The notes under the pieces are model-generated. The model saw only the letters and a list, made by a program, of their open reading frames with translations, did no database searches and was not told the origin of the DNA. DNA of 54,081 nt from Hypsibius dujardini (lineage: Eukaryota; Tardigrada; Eutardigrada; Parachela; Hypsibiidae), in the NCBI GenBank assembly GCA_001579985.1, contig LRSR01005344.1, positions 1 through 54,081 of the forward strand, given 5' to 3'. Of the stretch, positions 1 through 22,256 are shown piece after piece (the stretch's first letter is position 1; each line of letters begins with the position of its first letter). The position numbers and the translations under genes are program-made.

Positions 1-125
1 GACATTTTTGGACCGGTGGACGAACGGATGGGTGGATAGATGAACGGACGCAGGGCTAGAAGTAGAGACGAACCGACTATCGCAAGGATGAAACGGTGGT
101 CGGACGGATTTAAAAACTCTTACAT
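1..125. repeat. Degenerate GGACGGAT-like simple repeat
   Basis: Short G/A-rich words such as ggacgaacgg, gatgggtgg and gaacggacg recur irregularly through the first ~120 bases. No coding potential is evident. A similar texture (gacggacggataacagacgg) reappears near 51.78 kb. The edge of the window cuts the repeat, so its extent is unknown. Confidence 0.4.
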
Positions 126-199
126 CGTTGAAATGTCATTTTACAGAGGGTAAACAACTTGATGGTACTCAGTTTTTATTTAATTCCCGTGTGCACAAT

Positions 200-1297
200 T
201 CACTTCGAATTTTTCAAAACTTGCTCGATTTGAAGCCCCTGCCTCTCTATCATGAGTTTAACACGTTTCGACTACGATCGCAAAGCGTTTTTAATTTTAC
301 TTTGGTCCAAATTCAACCACACCTACCACACCTATCGCATAACCCGTTCCAAACTTGCCACTGTAGTGGCAGCTTGGTCAAACAATTTCCATTTAAACAG
401 ACCGTTCACACAAAAATCCATGGGAACCAGGTCAGGGCTGTTGCCCATCCAGTGCTCTTTCGGAATGAACTTGATTCCGGAATTTCGAAGCTATTCTTGG
501 GTGATTCCGGAAGAGGGCGCTGGAGCACTGTCATGGTGGAAGACGACCTTGTTGATAAGCTCTCCCGGAAATAGTTTCCGAATGTCGTTCTTGAAAAGCG
601 GCTTCAAAACATGTTGGATGTAGTACTCACTGTTGATTTTCGCTCCGGGTTTGACGAAGCGGATCGCGGTTTTTTCACAGGAGCAAACGCCGGCCACAAA
701 CAAGACGCCCTTGGGGTGAGATTCTTTCCAGAAATTGGTCCAACTTTCTGGACTCCGTTCTCCCCGAAACTCGTAATAAATCTTCCGGATCCCGTTAAAA
801 ACAGTCAGATACACCCAGGCCTCATTAATGGTAACAACATTCTTCCACTTACGGCCGTTGATGTAGCGCAGGAACCTCGGGCCTCGGTCCACCCGTTGTT
901 TAGCCTGCTTGTTCGATAAGGCATAAACACGGCACTTTTTCCGCACCTTCCCCTCCAAATCCTGGCTAACCACGCGAGCAATAGTTGTAGCCGACACACC
1001 GCACTTTAAGGATAACGCAGAACGGGTCAGCGGATTCGGTTCTGAAAGGTCCTTTTCAATGGCATCCACCAGACCAGGAGTTCAGAGTTTCGGAGAGCCA
1101 CGGGATTTCACCGACGACGGTGCAGTATCACTTCCGGCTTCCTTGTTAATATTTTTTCTGATGAGATTAGATACTGATTTCTGAGAAACAACGATATTCC
1201 TGACCTTCAATGCTTTCACAATTTGTCTGGATGAATATTTCAAACTGACCAATGTCAAAATAGACTCCCTCAGACCCAAATCTAGTTTACAACCCAT
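200..1297 (-). pseudogene. Tc1/mariner transposase, DD37D type, inactivated
   Basis: One reading frame runs from a Met at 1297 (MGCKLDLGLRESILTL) to a TGA at 200-202, about 365 codons, the normal size for this family. It has an N-terminal helix-turn-helix part, then the catalytic blocks: VVTINEAW, HHDSAPA and NSPDLVPMD, followed by a basic tail. The second and third Asp are separated by 37 codons (counting one stop codon), which is the DD37D (maT-like) spacing. Five in-frame stops break it, at about 1082, 491, 332, 323 and 272, with no frameshift. The first catalytic Asp position reads Asn. Terminal inverted repeats were not resolved. The element is a fossil; it would have cut and pasted itself into TA sites. 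Confidence 0.85.
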
Positions 1298-2319
1298 CTT
1301 TGCATCCAAATGAGACAAGAAATATATCACACATGTGAAATTGAGGGGAGCACGTGTTGGGTTTATGAGATTGGGAAATCAGATAAGGCGCCCCATACAG
1401 GTGTGAACATAAGTCACTGAGCACCATCAAGTTGTTTAACCTCTGTAGTGTTAAAAATAGGAAATCTTGCACGAAGCTCATCTGTACGAAGATTCCACAG
1501 AATAATTATCAAAGAATATCACAAATACGTAGTTTGTCTTGATTCCTTAAATAACAACATGCATTTTGCTGCAACCCTTAGCAATGTGTATACTTCTCCA
1601 CCGATTACATTGTTTGAAGGTGGCTTAAAAGCGGATATGATTCACATCTCCGAAGTTCGTTCCCTTTCGTCATTCTGATCCGCTCTGAATGTTGAATGTT
1701 GATCATCTCATTGACGCCTGTTGACCAAATATTTAACTTCGAATAGCACATCGTGCCCCGGAAGTGATAATGTTCCCGAGCCAGACAATACTCAACATTG
1801 TGACAGAAAAGCAAACAGTTCATCTTCACGGAACGTTCGAGGTAAGTGTTTACTTTTCAGGCGGTTAGTTCCGATGCTCCTGAGAAAATGAGTTGGCAAT
1901 GCGGACAGGAAAGGACTCAAAGAAGGGATACTTTATTTTTTGCGGCGGTGAGAGTTATGATGTTAGGCCTTTGTAGGCAGATTTACCACCAATAATGGCA
2001 GTAGTTAGGCGCACCTCTGACGGGTGTGTTCGCAGGAATCTTGTGGCGGCCTATTTAAGCGCCTGTCTGGATCAATGTCTTTAAATGCGATAACGAAACG
2101 GGAAATGATCTAGTTACGGGTTAAAACATTACTGACAGGAATTTGATTACAAAATGGAGTGCGGCTAACCGAATGGGTTTCCGAAGAGTAATGTGACGGG
2201 TTCGCTGTCGTACATCCGTCTCCCTTTAGGAGTCACAGAACAAGGCGAAAGATTACTCGAAAAAAGAAACTAATCAGAAATGCCTAAGACTATGCAATGT
2301 AATCGATGCATTTTCAGTC
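1298..2319. other. Intergenic, no gene seen; part of a dispersed repeat
   Basis: I find no exon-like reading frame between the mariner remnant and the 3' end of gene A. The stretch about 1490-1680 resembles 37.78-37.98 kb in the same orientation (shared gattacattgtttgaa followed by a similar gatatgatt block), so it is probably an old dispersed repeat. The 3' UTR of gene A should lie just below 2320. Confidence 0.4.
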
Positions 2320-12538
<10,219 letters not shown>

Positions 12539-12719
12539 CACACGTTTTCAGATTCCCTATTTATGGGTAAACTGTTTTATAAATCTCATTTAAGTCGCTC
12601 ACATAATTATACGCACGGAAATTTGAAGCAAGTCAAGTTCATTTCGATGATGCAAGACAAATAGGAAGAGCCGACTTCGGTGGGTAAGAGGAAAAGTAAA
12701 TTTACGGACGTGATACTAC

Positions 12720-12830
12720 CATTTTTGGCTCTATTTCGTATCAGCCCAAAGTCAACAACGCAGGATTGCACTGCGTGTGCCGCCTGGCTGCCGCGTATTT
12801 ACAGGAGATTTCAACAATGCCTTGTTTTTG
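12720..12830. promoter_or_regulatory. Shared upstream block, copy 1 (near gene A)
   Basis: This block and 14503-14630 share ggctct/gctcta, tatcagc-caaagt-aacaacg and ggctgccg-gtatttaca-gagat in the same order and strand, in spite of unrelated flanks. It sits about 190-290 bp upstream of the A start and is also kept upstream of A' (43.63-43.74 kb, inverted). A common regulatory block or an old small repeat would both explain it. Confidence 0.35.
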
Positions 12831-14363
12831 TCGCCGCTAAGTAAGCCACAGTTTTGAGATAAGACTTCAATAGTATTATTACGGACCTTGCGGAACACTC
12901 GGCCTCGGCCAAATTTTACGGGAACGGTCACGGCTTCGTTTAAATTTGTGTGTCATGCGAGGTCTATATTATAATTCATGTCTGAAACGAATGTCGCCAT
13001 GCAGTTATACGGGTGGTAATTTTAAACACCGACTTATATTGTAATATTACTGCCTTTAGTGATTTGCAGTTTTTAATTGCAAGCCTATTGCCTTTTGTCA
13101 CGAATATCGGTTGCAATTTTCAGCGGTGCTTGCACGGATTTATACCAAAAAAATTAAGGCAAATCCAGAGTCATCCCACGATGCAAGATCCAGTGCCGGC
13201 TGCGGCATTAATGAACAATGTTAGAGATATGAAAAATTATTTAAAAAATAATAATTTCTTTAGTCAACAATCCCTTATTGATTCAGGATATTTTTTAGTC
13301 TACCGAGTGTGGCAATACTTTTGGCAGTCCTTCTCGTAATCTCTGCCAAGCCCACATGAATTGCGATAAAAATCAGTGCTAAAATTTTGCAAACAGAAGC
13401 TATGGGGAGTATAAAGTTTGTTTGGTTCATTATTGGAGGAACAAATATGCGAGCTCTATGCATCAAAACTTGAGCGCATGTGAAAGTTTAGTCTGGCCTG
13501 ACCAATAGCCTTTTTCTTATTTTCTAACTGTATTAGAATGCAGGTCGTGGTGCTCGTGATTGAACGCGTTAACAACATTTCTGAAACGGCAGTTTTAAAG
13601 TATAACTCGCGGGCTTGCCGAAAACTATCCAAATTTATTTTATCCTAGCCCCTCCAATGTGTATGACGCCAAACCTTGTACCCTTTGAAATTCGCATCTT
13701 TGGGGCAAACCTAATTAACAACTTTGAGGCGAAAACTTAAAGGGCGATTCGCAATCTGGCTAAATAAAAGTGAAGTTATTTTAACAAACTTGTTTAAGCT
13801 TTCATTTGAGTCCATGTTTGTCAAAATCGTGCATGCAAAGGCTGTATTACATGAGGAAGCATGCATGCTGCTGTGACAATTGGGAAAATGCTCAGTTGGC
13901 TCAGTTCAGAGTCAGGCTGGCTCAGTTGCCCACTCGCCAATCGTCGCCCATTTGACCAACATTTTTAATAAATATTTTCGAGTGTTCCAACCATATGAGC
14001 TGTCAATAGACACGTTTAGTTTTTTTAAATTAATTGTGTTATCGTATGGGAAACTGAAAATTCCCTCAATGGGACATTTTATCATTGTACCCGGGGTTGG
14101 GGTAACCTCAATAACTTTTGCCAGTCTGCGTGAAACTAAACTTTTGTTTGAATCTAGTAGCAAATTGAACCGGTCAGCCAACGGAAACGAGCATTGAAAG
14201 ATTTTTTTCAGGCTACTCGGCGATTAAGATCAAAACTATAACCGCCAAAAATAATGCCGCACGAGATAAATTAATGAGTAAGATTTTTAGTCGAAATGTG
14301 TTGACAAATGTTAGTCCTTCGTTTCAGTTTTTCCCAGTTAAATTTTTCTTTATTGACTTATTT

Positions 14364-14407
14364 CTTGACTCTGGTATTTTTAGTCGACTAAAAATACCAG
14401 AGTCAAG
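14364..14407. repeat. Perfect 44-bp palindrome
   Basis: The sequence reads cttgactctggtatttttag, then tcga, then the exact reverse complement, with no spacer: 22 bp per arm, centre between 14385 and 14386. It lies ~370 bp upstream of the gene B start codon. The word tttttagtcg also occurs once at about 14284. Confidence 0.8.
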
Positions 14408-14502
14408 AGGAAGTAATTTAATGTTTCAGTTTGGTTTAATTTCGTTTCTTCGCCTGGTTTAGCTTTGCCATCCCTGAACAATTTACACATGTGCGGTGGG
14501 AC

Positions 14503-14630
14503 ATTATTGCTCTAGGCTTATCAGCGCAAAGTTAACAACGTCGGTTTTCAGCAGGTTGACGCTTCTTGTATCGCAAGGCTGCCGAGTATTTACATGAGAT
14601 ATCTGTTTACAGGAGAACAACATGTCGCTT
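14503..14630. promoter_or_regulatory. Shared upstream block, copy 2 (near gene B)
   Basis: Second copy of the block described at 12720-12830, about 150-280 bp upstream of the gene B start codon. Relative to the + strand both copies point the same way, although A and B are transcribed in opposite directions, so orientation relative to the gene is not conserved. Confidence 0.35.
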
Positions 14631-14779
14631 GAAATGGGTTTTTAATTTCTTGTCAGAAAATCTTTTTCGTTTTTGCAAACTCATATGATTACCAGCGATA
14701 TTCAAAAAGTCAATAAAAATACATTGGCAAGCCTTCCCTTCGCTGTACCAAATTGCACAATCGAGGGTCATCAGATGTA

Positions 14780-17700
14780 ATGGTTTCCTGGTGGTTTGTA
14801 CTGTTGTTTTACTCAGCTTATTATACTACAACCCAGTCGGATGAAACTAAGCCCCATGGATTCTGTCAAAATAAGCTGATCAACCTGAGAAGATACGATG
14901 TCCAATGCCTTGCTACGGAAGCTGGATACTACATACCGAAAACCTTTGTGTTAGACAATATTCATCCGTCTGCAAAATCTCTCCTCGTAGTTAATTGCCA
15001 TGTCGGAGTCGAAGACTCTAACGCCATCCCGCCTCGACACCTTATGACCAGTGTTACTCTTAAGGATTTTAACAATGGCTTGGAGGATTCGCGATTTTCA
15101 ATCGCACAATTTTTTGGCAATGTTAAATCTCACCTGCAGGAACTTTCCCTCACCGACGTGAATATTTTGTACTTAGACAAGGACGATTTTCGGGGCTTCA
15201 TTTTGCTGGAGAAACTTGTGCTGCACAAGGTTTCGATTATTAGTCTCACGCCTGAAGTGTTCCAACACATCGCTTCCCCCGCCACACCCCGGCTGCGGGA
15301 CATTGATATAGCGGCCGGCAAAAACCAAATTGAAATTGATTGGGCATTCTTAATGCCCGTTGCCATTAGTCTCCAAGTGAGTATTGTCAGCCGCGAGAGA
15401 GATTTTGATGATGTACGCAATGGTGGTATGCGTTAAAAGTTTAGCGGTCCTACAGTAAGTCTGCGCTAAACTAAGAAACACGCTTGAAAGTTGCGCACTA
15501 GATTGTTTCCTTTTCACAACGAACAATCTTTATTTCTGTTTCGACTCTTATTCGAGAACTTCACTTGTTGCCAATGATAAAGTAATGCTTGAGTGTTCAA
15601 ATGTGTTTTGGAAAGAATGAAATCAAATCTCTTCCATCTCGAAAAAAAGTATATTCCGTTCGTAATTCATTTTTCGGAGAGGTTGTTAAAAAACATGGGG
15701 GACAATGGAGAAATTTTTTTCCAAACCCAAAGCTTATTCGGATTCTTTTTACATGTATTCTTTAGAAATTCTGAAAGAACTCGCTCTCAAAAGCGACTCA
15801 TGAATAGGAGGGATGTTTGCCAATAATCTGCTATTTGTATTAGATCGTTTTGTTAACTGTGCGTTATCTTACAGACTTTAAAGTTGACTTCCGTGATATC
15901 CGAAGACAGTCTTTGGACCTGCTCAAATTGCAGTTTTCAGCTTGAAGTCCTAAAGAGAGCCGAGTTCATGAACAATAACTTTATGTTTTTCCCGGATTAC
16001 GTCTTGGAAACGTTCAAGCCATTAGCCTCATCTCTCTGCTTGATGGTGCTGTCACCTTGGCCTTTTTGCCCTACTTCAAACGATTGTGGGTGCTGCGAGC
16101 TCAGCTCGCTAGCAAGTTGGGCAAGGGCATCCAACTATCAATGGGTGTCGGACATCAGTTGTGGAAACCCCCCAAAGACGCACCATAGCGGTTCTTTCCC
16201 TGGAAAGCTTTCGTACCAAACATGTAGGCCTCGAGCGCATCCATCGTAATCTTACTAATTGTATGTTATAATTTATGCCCTATGTTTTGGATTTTAATAA
16301 TAGTTAATAAGTCTTCATTATACTTTTGTAACATTTTTTTGATACGTTATTTTGCCCAATCCAAATTATTTTTGGATGGGTTCATACGACCGAAAACGTG
16401 TTCTGACTTGAGTGATGTCAATTATGTTGTTTGCTAATGCCAATTAATTATCAATAAAATTTCGGGCAGATCAGGTATGAAATACACTGACATTCAATCA
16501 TACTGGTTATATATTTTATTAATAATATCTTCCTAATTATGCCACCCAGTCAGTAGTAGTGTCTACGCCGTTTGGATGAACGCACATATTAACGACTTTG
16601 CTTTTTCTTTTCCTGGCGACGTGATAGGCATCAGTACGACGGTGGGCTTTGTCAAGAGCTCTCCCACGACCGATGCGGCTTTAGCGACGTACGAAGCCAC
16701 TCCAGCTATTTCCACAGCAACTGAGGCAATCACGATGGGCCCTCTCGCGACTTCAATGCAGAACCGCAGGACAACATATGTGGCCACCGTTACAACGGCT
16801 GAGGAAACAGAAAGGCCGGCTTCGGATGGGGGAACAGAAAGGCCGGCTTCGGACGAGGAAACAGCATCCCCCGTTCTATCCGCAACTACCAGTTCCGTTG
16901 CAGCCATCGCTGTGCTGATCGTTGTTGTGGCGCTTTTCCTATTTAGGAAGCGTTTGCTTTCACGGGCCAATGCAGCGCACAGAATGGATGCGCACAGTTG
17001 GTCGCATAAAGTGCCATTGTTTATCAAATCGGATTCGCTGGAGCCGAAAATGGCGGCCTTATTTGCCAAGTACACACGCTTGCTAGAGGTCTCACGGAAT
17101 GAACTACAGCTAAGTAAGGCATCTATTGTGTAGACACATCATATTCGAAGTGGCTGTAAGAGGCGCGGCACTTCAATGTATTATTACATCTAGAGACAGG
17201 ATGTCGATCCTTGGTCGATCCGAACATGCCCTCTTTTAGCTGTGGGCTTAATAAACAAGCTGATTTCAGAAAAACAAAGTTTGACTTACCAATTTATCCG
17301 GTTCGGTCGCAAAAATCGGTAATCTCGGATGGATTAAAATGAGATTTTCCATTTCTTAATTCGCACAACAAACATATCGACTGAACGAAATGCGATCAAT
17401 AAACATTTACCGACAATGTCCGCATCAACTAAATAGTATTTTTATGGCTAGGGGCAAAGTTATGAGGTAACTCTAGATACCGCAGGCGATCTGGGCCCGG
17501 GATATGGGTCTCAATCAGCTCCCTCGTAAATTCAAATATTTTTTTGCTGATGTGAATTGATCTCAAAATGAATTTGGATCGGTTGCTATAAAAAACGCTG
17601 CTTCACCTCGTTTACCAAAATTGATATCTTTACAGTAAGGGTATTCAAAGTTAATATATTTTGCAGCGTTTATTTCGCCATTTCAAACTCGCTAATCCCC

Positions 17701-20700
17701 CTGGGTTTGAAGATAATTGAGAAAAGCAGCCAAGGAGCTTCTTTTCTCGGTTATCTGTTCGCTAATTGTATGAAACTGTCTTCTGAGTGGTCCATATGAG
17801 TTTAAAAATAGCGAGGAAGACACCGCTTCAGGTAAGTCAGCGAGCGTGTCCTGGAATCAACGTTGCAGGGGCGTGCAAAACCCAGAAGATTCGCGAGTTT
17901 GAAACAGCGAAATGAAATGAACGCTGCAAAACAAGCGAGTTTTAAATACCTTTAGTGAACATCTAGTGCACCAGACCCTTACTGGATTCTAATCTACATT
18001 GGAAGATTGGATGACAGCTGCAACACCAAGAATTAGTACAAATATACTTAATTGATAGCAATGGCAATGGCGGATTGAGGTCGGCCTGAACGGGATGGTC
18101 AGCCTTCTGGAAGGGGGTTTGGCGGGGGGAGTAAGCTGTGACATTTGAAATACCTAAAAATGTTTTTAGATGTCGGGGGGGGGGGCGACTGCCTTGTTTG
18201 GGCAGCGATAAACCCGCCCCTGCCTGATGGTGTAATACTATTAATCAAAATTGAACGCAAGAAGCTTAAGAAATGCATTATTTTGCTGTTAGCAGTGCAT
18301 CCAAGAATATTGTTTCCATACAACAGGTGGTGAGGTGCTCGGGGGTGGAGCTTTCGGTATGGTGTACAAAGGAACGGCTTCACGGTTGCCAACAGTGGCC
18401 AAAAAGAACGTCGTCGTAGCGGCAAAGACCTACCTAGATCCGGAGAGTCAAGAGCAGGAACGCCTCTTTGCTGAAGAGATCAGAGTAATGATAAAATGCG
18501 GTCGCCACATTAACATCGTAAACATTTTGGGAATTGTATGCAAGGGTATGTTCCTCACGGTGAATTAACTCCACAGCTAAAGGTAAAACTGCAATAAGGA
18601 AACTTCACCTTGTGTTTTGTAACAGGCCAGCCATTTCTAATCATCGAATACTGCCAGCACGGATCGCTCTTGTCGTTCCTGCAAAGCCGACGTGACGGTG
18701 GCATTTATTCACATGTGGACGAGGACGGTACCCTCTTGCCGTTTGACCAAGCGACTATGGATCGACAACGGTATGCCTATCTAGTGAAGAATGACGTTCC
18801 TATTGAAATGTCAGCCGCAACACGAGTCATGCTGTCCACCAACAACCTCCTTCAGTTTTGTCATCAAGCAGCTAGGGGTATGCGGTATTTAGCCTCGCGA
18901 CACGTGATACACCGCGACTTGGCCGCAAGAAACGTCTTGGTGAGCGAAAACTACATCCTCAAGATATCGGATTTCGGGCTGGCACGGCATGAGGAAGTGT
19001 CCTACACAATACTAAATGTGCTTGTAAGTTGGACAACTGAACGATGTTTTGCTATTTCATTTCATGTGATATTTCGCACCTGCGTCAGAGATTGTATACC
19101 AAATTTTACTGGTGGCTACGTCAAGCTACATGGAGCTACGTGGAGCTGCATGGAGCTGCATGGAGCTGCAAGGAGCTGCAAGGAGCTGCAAGGAGCTGCA
19201 AGGAGCTGCATGGAGCTGCATGGAGCTGCAAGAAGCTGCAAGGAGCTGCAAGGAGCTGCATGGAGCTACGTGGAGCTGCATGGAGCTTCACGGAACTACG
19301 TGGAACTGCATGGAACTGCATGGAGCTACGTGGAGCTACGTGGAACAATATGGAGATCCACGACTTCTTCCACAACGTCCCACCGCGGCCATGCAGCTCC
19401 ATTGGCTCCTTAAAATATCTTTAACGCTTACTTCCCATAATTTTGATGATTTTTTATGGGTTTTTGGTTGGAATTTTATTTTGCTCTACGCAGTTTCACG
19501 CAGCATCATGCCACTCCACGTGGCTCGAAGTAGTTTTATGCAGCTCCATGCAGCTCCATGCAGCTCCTCGTAGCTCTATGCAGCTCCACGTAGCTCCACG
19601 TAGCTCCATTCAACTCCAGGTAGCTCCATGCAGCTCCATGCAGCTCCTGGTAGCTCTATGCAGCTCCAGGCAGCTCCACGTAGCTCTATGCAGCTCGATG
19701 TAGCTCCGCGCAGCTCCACGCAGCATCATAAAGCTCCTTGCAGATCCACGTAGCTCCACGTAGCTCCACGTAGCTCCACGTAGCTCCATTCGGCTCCAGG
19801 TAGCTTCATGCAGCTCCACGTAGTTCCATGTGCATCGCGAGCGTAAAAAGACCTCAGTAATATATTTTGGTCTACAAAGTCTGGCATATCTAATATTTCG
19901 TGCCTCCATCGTGACATCGCAATAGCCGGAGAGCATGAAATGTACTTTGCGTGAGTATGTGGCACCCCAGTGTTTAACTCGTATTTAAAATTGGCAGAGG
20001 CCACATCTTCTTCGATGCTAAAGGCACAAAGCCAGTAATCTTGCAGGTCGAATTTATAATTATTTAGAGACTGAGAGGTCTAAATTCCTAGCCCTAGTAT
20101 TTCAAAACAGTTAAACAGCTTCAGTTATTGGGTCAAATTTTAATATTTTGTAGGTTATCCTACTGTTAACTCTTATCACACTAACAAAACTTGCAAATGC
20201 AATGTTTCAGACATTCAGGAAGGTCTTAACGTCGTCAAAACGGGTTATAGGAATGCTTATAGAAATCCTATGGGCTCCTGGAATTGAGACCCCCAGACTC
20301 ATATAAGCTTTAAAAGAACGATAATGAACGATTCCCTAAAATTTGGGTTCAGTAGGTGTAAGGATTATTCTAGCCTATTTCAAATCTCATTACTTCTAAT
20401 ATAGAATGACATACGTCGATGAATAGTGTACATGTAATACTTTTTTCAGACTGATCTAAAGGCTCTGCTCCGGCCCTGCATTTAACAGCTCTTTATATAT
20501 CCAACAACAGCCCCAATTACATGATAAATTCATTTCATTAAGGGTACGTCTCAAATCTGTATCCAAACCCGTAATGTAAGCGCTACGGTGTCTCAGATTC
20601 GCCGTTTTGGCAAACCGTACCTCGAGATATGGTTTTCCAAACCAACAAGATGTGAGATAGCAGTACGGTTCGAAACCTGTCCCGTCTCAAATTCGTATCG

Positions 20701-21945
20701 TACCATACCATACAGCGGTTTTGCTATAATCATGTCTCAAATGTTTATGGTTCGACCTAAATTTATTTTGCGTTACGTCGTTTTCATTTGTTTCCAGCTG
20801 TATCTCTGTAGCCACCTATGGTCTATGGAGGTGGTTTGGGGGGTATCTCATTGATGAAACCGATGTCGATTGCTTCCTCAAAATTTTGTAGATTAATTTT
20901 GTTTGCGAAGATAACTTAAACAATTTTAATGCTTAGTTAAGAACACAAAAGAAAATAAACGTTGACATCAATCATTCGCGGAGAGATATTTTGGACGAGG
21001 TTCGTTTGTTCTTGTTTGTTTACTACTGTAGAACGTGCATTTCCCGAAAGCGGCCATTTACTGCCGGAAAACATGATCAATTGCACCACGGACCTTACGC
21101 GAGACGAAACAGGGTGAATGAACTAATCTTCTGTTATTTTATAAAAGAAGTTAGCTCTCTGAAATTCTCGTAGCCTCGTAGGGACAAAATATGCCAGATT
21201 TCCCCTACGTCGGTCCAGTTGATTGGTGGATTGATATATGGACACTAATCAGCTGATGTTAATTGAAGACAATAGTTTTGATCAAAGATGCACGACTTTT
21301 TATGTAATAGTCTCACATAAGAAAAAAATCCTCGCTTCAACTTTGCCCATTCTCTGCCCCATCAACCAGGAGTCCTGGCTCTGACCCGTAGCGAAGTCTT
21401 GCTCTTAACCGCCGTCCGCATCGCCTGTCTGGTACATGAATGATGGAATTTTACAGACTGCACTGCCGATCTTGTGGATGTCACCGGATGCCATTATGAC
21501 ACGAACTTTTTCCCAGCAGACGGACGTTTGGTCGTACGGTGTCTTGATGTGGGAGATTTACAGCATGGGCCACGCCCCGTTCGCCGGATCAGACGTCGCG
21601 AAACTATCGGCGCACGGCTTTGCCGACTGGCTCATGGAGGGCCATCAGATGTGCCGCCCAACGCATGCAGTGCTTAAAGTGTAAAATTTGTGCACTCTCC
21701 ATCGTAGACGTAATACCTATGACGGGTTCGCCTCATGAACTATTAATACCGACAGGTACGAGCTGATGCGGTCATGTTGGTGCCTGGACCCGGATGGAAG
21801 ACCAACGTTTGCTACCTTAGAGGAGTTACTGGATAATGAATTACTCGACAGTAGCCCTCTATCACCGTATCTGTGTTTGGAAGAGAAGCCCGACATATTT
21901 CGCGAATTGGATGACAAGATTAATGAGTGCATGGCACTGGACTGA
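14780..21945 (+). CDS. Gene B: LRR-like receptor tyrosine kinase
   Basis: Seven exons: 14780-15376, 15875-16223, 16628-17113, 18327-18545, 18626-19023, 21457-21680, 21756-21945. The sum is 2463 bp, 820 aa plus stop, all GT-AG and in frame. Start chosen at [10 protein letters not shown] because it puts the signal peptide at the terminus. Exons 1-2 encode the LRR-like module with its Cys-rich cap ([17 protein letters not shown]). Exon 3 holds a Thr-rich stalk, including a repeated ERPASD, a transmembrane segment (~404-425, [16 protein letters not shown]) and a juxtamembrane tail ending YTRLLEV. The kinase (~478-800) has [37 protein letters not shown] and RPTF; the APE position reads SPD. Kinase exons 5 and 6 (398 and 224 bp) are the same length as in gene A. 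There are no lectin domains. A short juxtamembrane exon seen in A has no counterpart that I can find; exon 3 joins exon 4 in phase. Intron 5 is 2.4 kb and holds a foldback element. Confidence 0.85.
17114..18326. other. Gene B intron 3
   Basis: This 1.2-kb intron separates the transmembrane exon from the first kinase exon. The stretch 18.06-18.23 kb carries a hAT-MITE-like sequence (atggcggattgaggtcggcc, then g runs, then aacccgccc). I searched for an equivalent of the gene A juxtamembrane exon segment and found none. Confidence 0.4.
19077..19885. mobile_element. Foldback-like element with GGAGCTGCA/TGCAGCTCC arrays, gene B intron 5
   Basis: A relative of the element at 10.76-11.58 kb: both share cacctgcgtcagag at the left, a left-hand ccaaattttactgg and a right-hand aaagac-tcagtaat. 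Ends are an imperfect inverted repeat (gtataccaaa / ttttggtctac). The left array (19.12-19.36 kb) is about twenty units of ggagctgcaa/ggagctgcat; the right array (19.49-19.83 kb) is the inverse, cagctccatg/tagctccacg. The middle keeps gatccacgacttcttccaca, common to both copies. Long open frames through the arrays are artefacts of the repeat. Confidence 0.65.
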
Positions 21946-22256
21946 ACGAGCAATGTATACGTCCACACTACGATTACTAGTGCTTCTTTATTCATAGATT
22001 CCTAGCATAGCTCGCTACTCTAACGACTTTAAGAAATATTAGTGATGGAGAAGGCTTTATACATTTGGCATTCTTTTACCGGAGAAGATGTGGGGAAAAC
22101 GACGCGCAGCGAACCGTATCCTCCAAATCCCCAAAACGGTGATGAATTCCGTCAGGATGGTGATGTTTTTTGTAATCCCGCTGCTAATCCAGTGGCGAAC
22201 TCGATCTGAAGCTGCTCATCCCTTGAAATCTACTGCTTATAACACGCGCTGCGCCA
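21946..22256. other. Gap between gene B and the DIRS-like element
   Basis: Contains the gene B 3' flank and possibly the left end of the retroelement. Reading the minus strand downstream of 22257, a stop appears where the catalytic Tyr of the recombinase would be expected. Terminal repeats of the element were not resolved. Confidence 0.3.

Larger units (their letters stand above)
12539..14779. other. Divergent intergenic region between genes A and B
   Basis: Genes A and B start at opposite ends of this 2.24-kb gap, so it should hold both promoters. Just above the A start the complement reads cccataaata about 30 bp before the ATG, kept in A'; it could be a TATA-like box but is not canonical. 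Two direct copies of a ~100-bp block (12.72-12.83 and 14.50-14.63 kb) and a 44-bp perfect palindrome (14364-14407) lie here. Short reading frames on both strands look non-coding. Confidence 0.5.

Noticed and set aside
13880-14197. Overlapping frames on both strands in the A/B intergenic region
   Set aside because: No splice context, no counterpart in the right arm and no recognisable domain.
15593-15826. Short open frame in gene B intron 1
   Set aside because: Lies between well-supported exons 1 and 2, without family resemblance.
19044-19703. Long overlapping open frames in all phases, coding for [10 protein letters not shown]-like repeats
   Set aside because: They arise because the 10-12 bp minisatellite lacks stop codons in several frames; they lie in a gene B intron and have no other coding sign.
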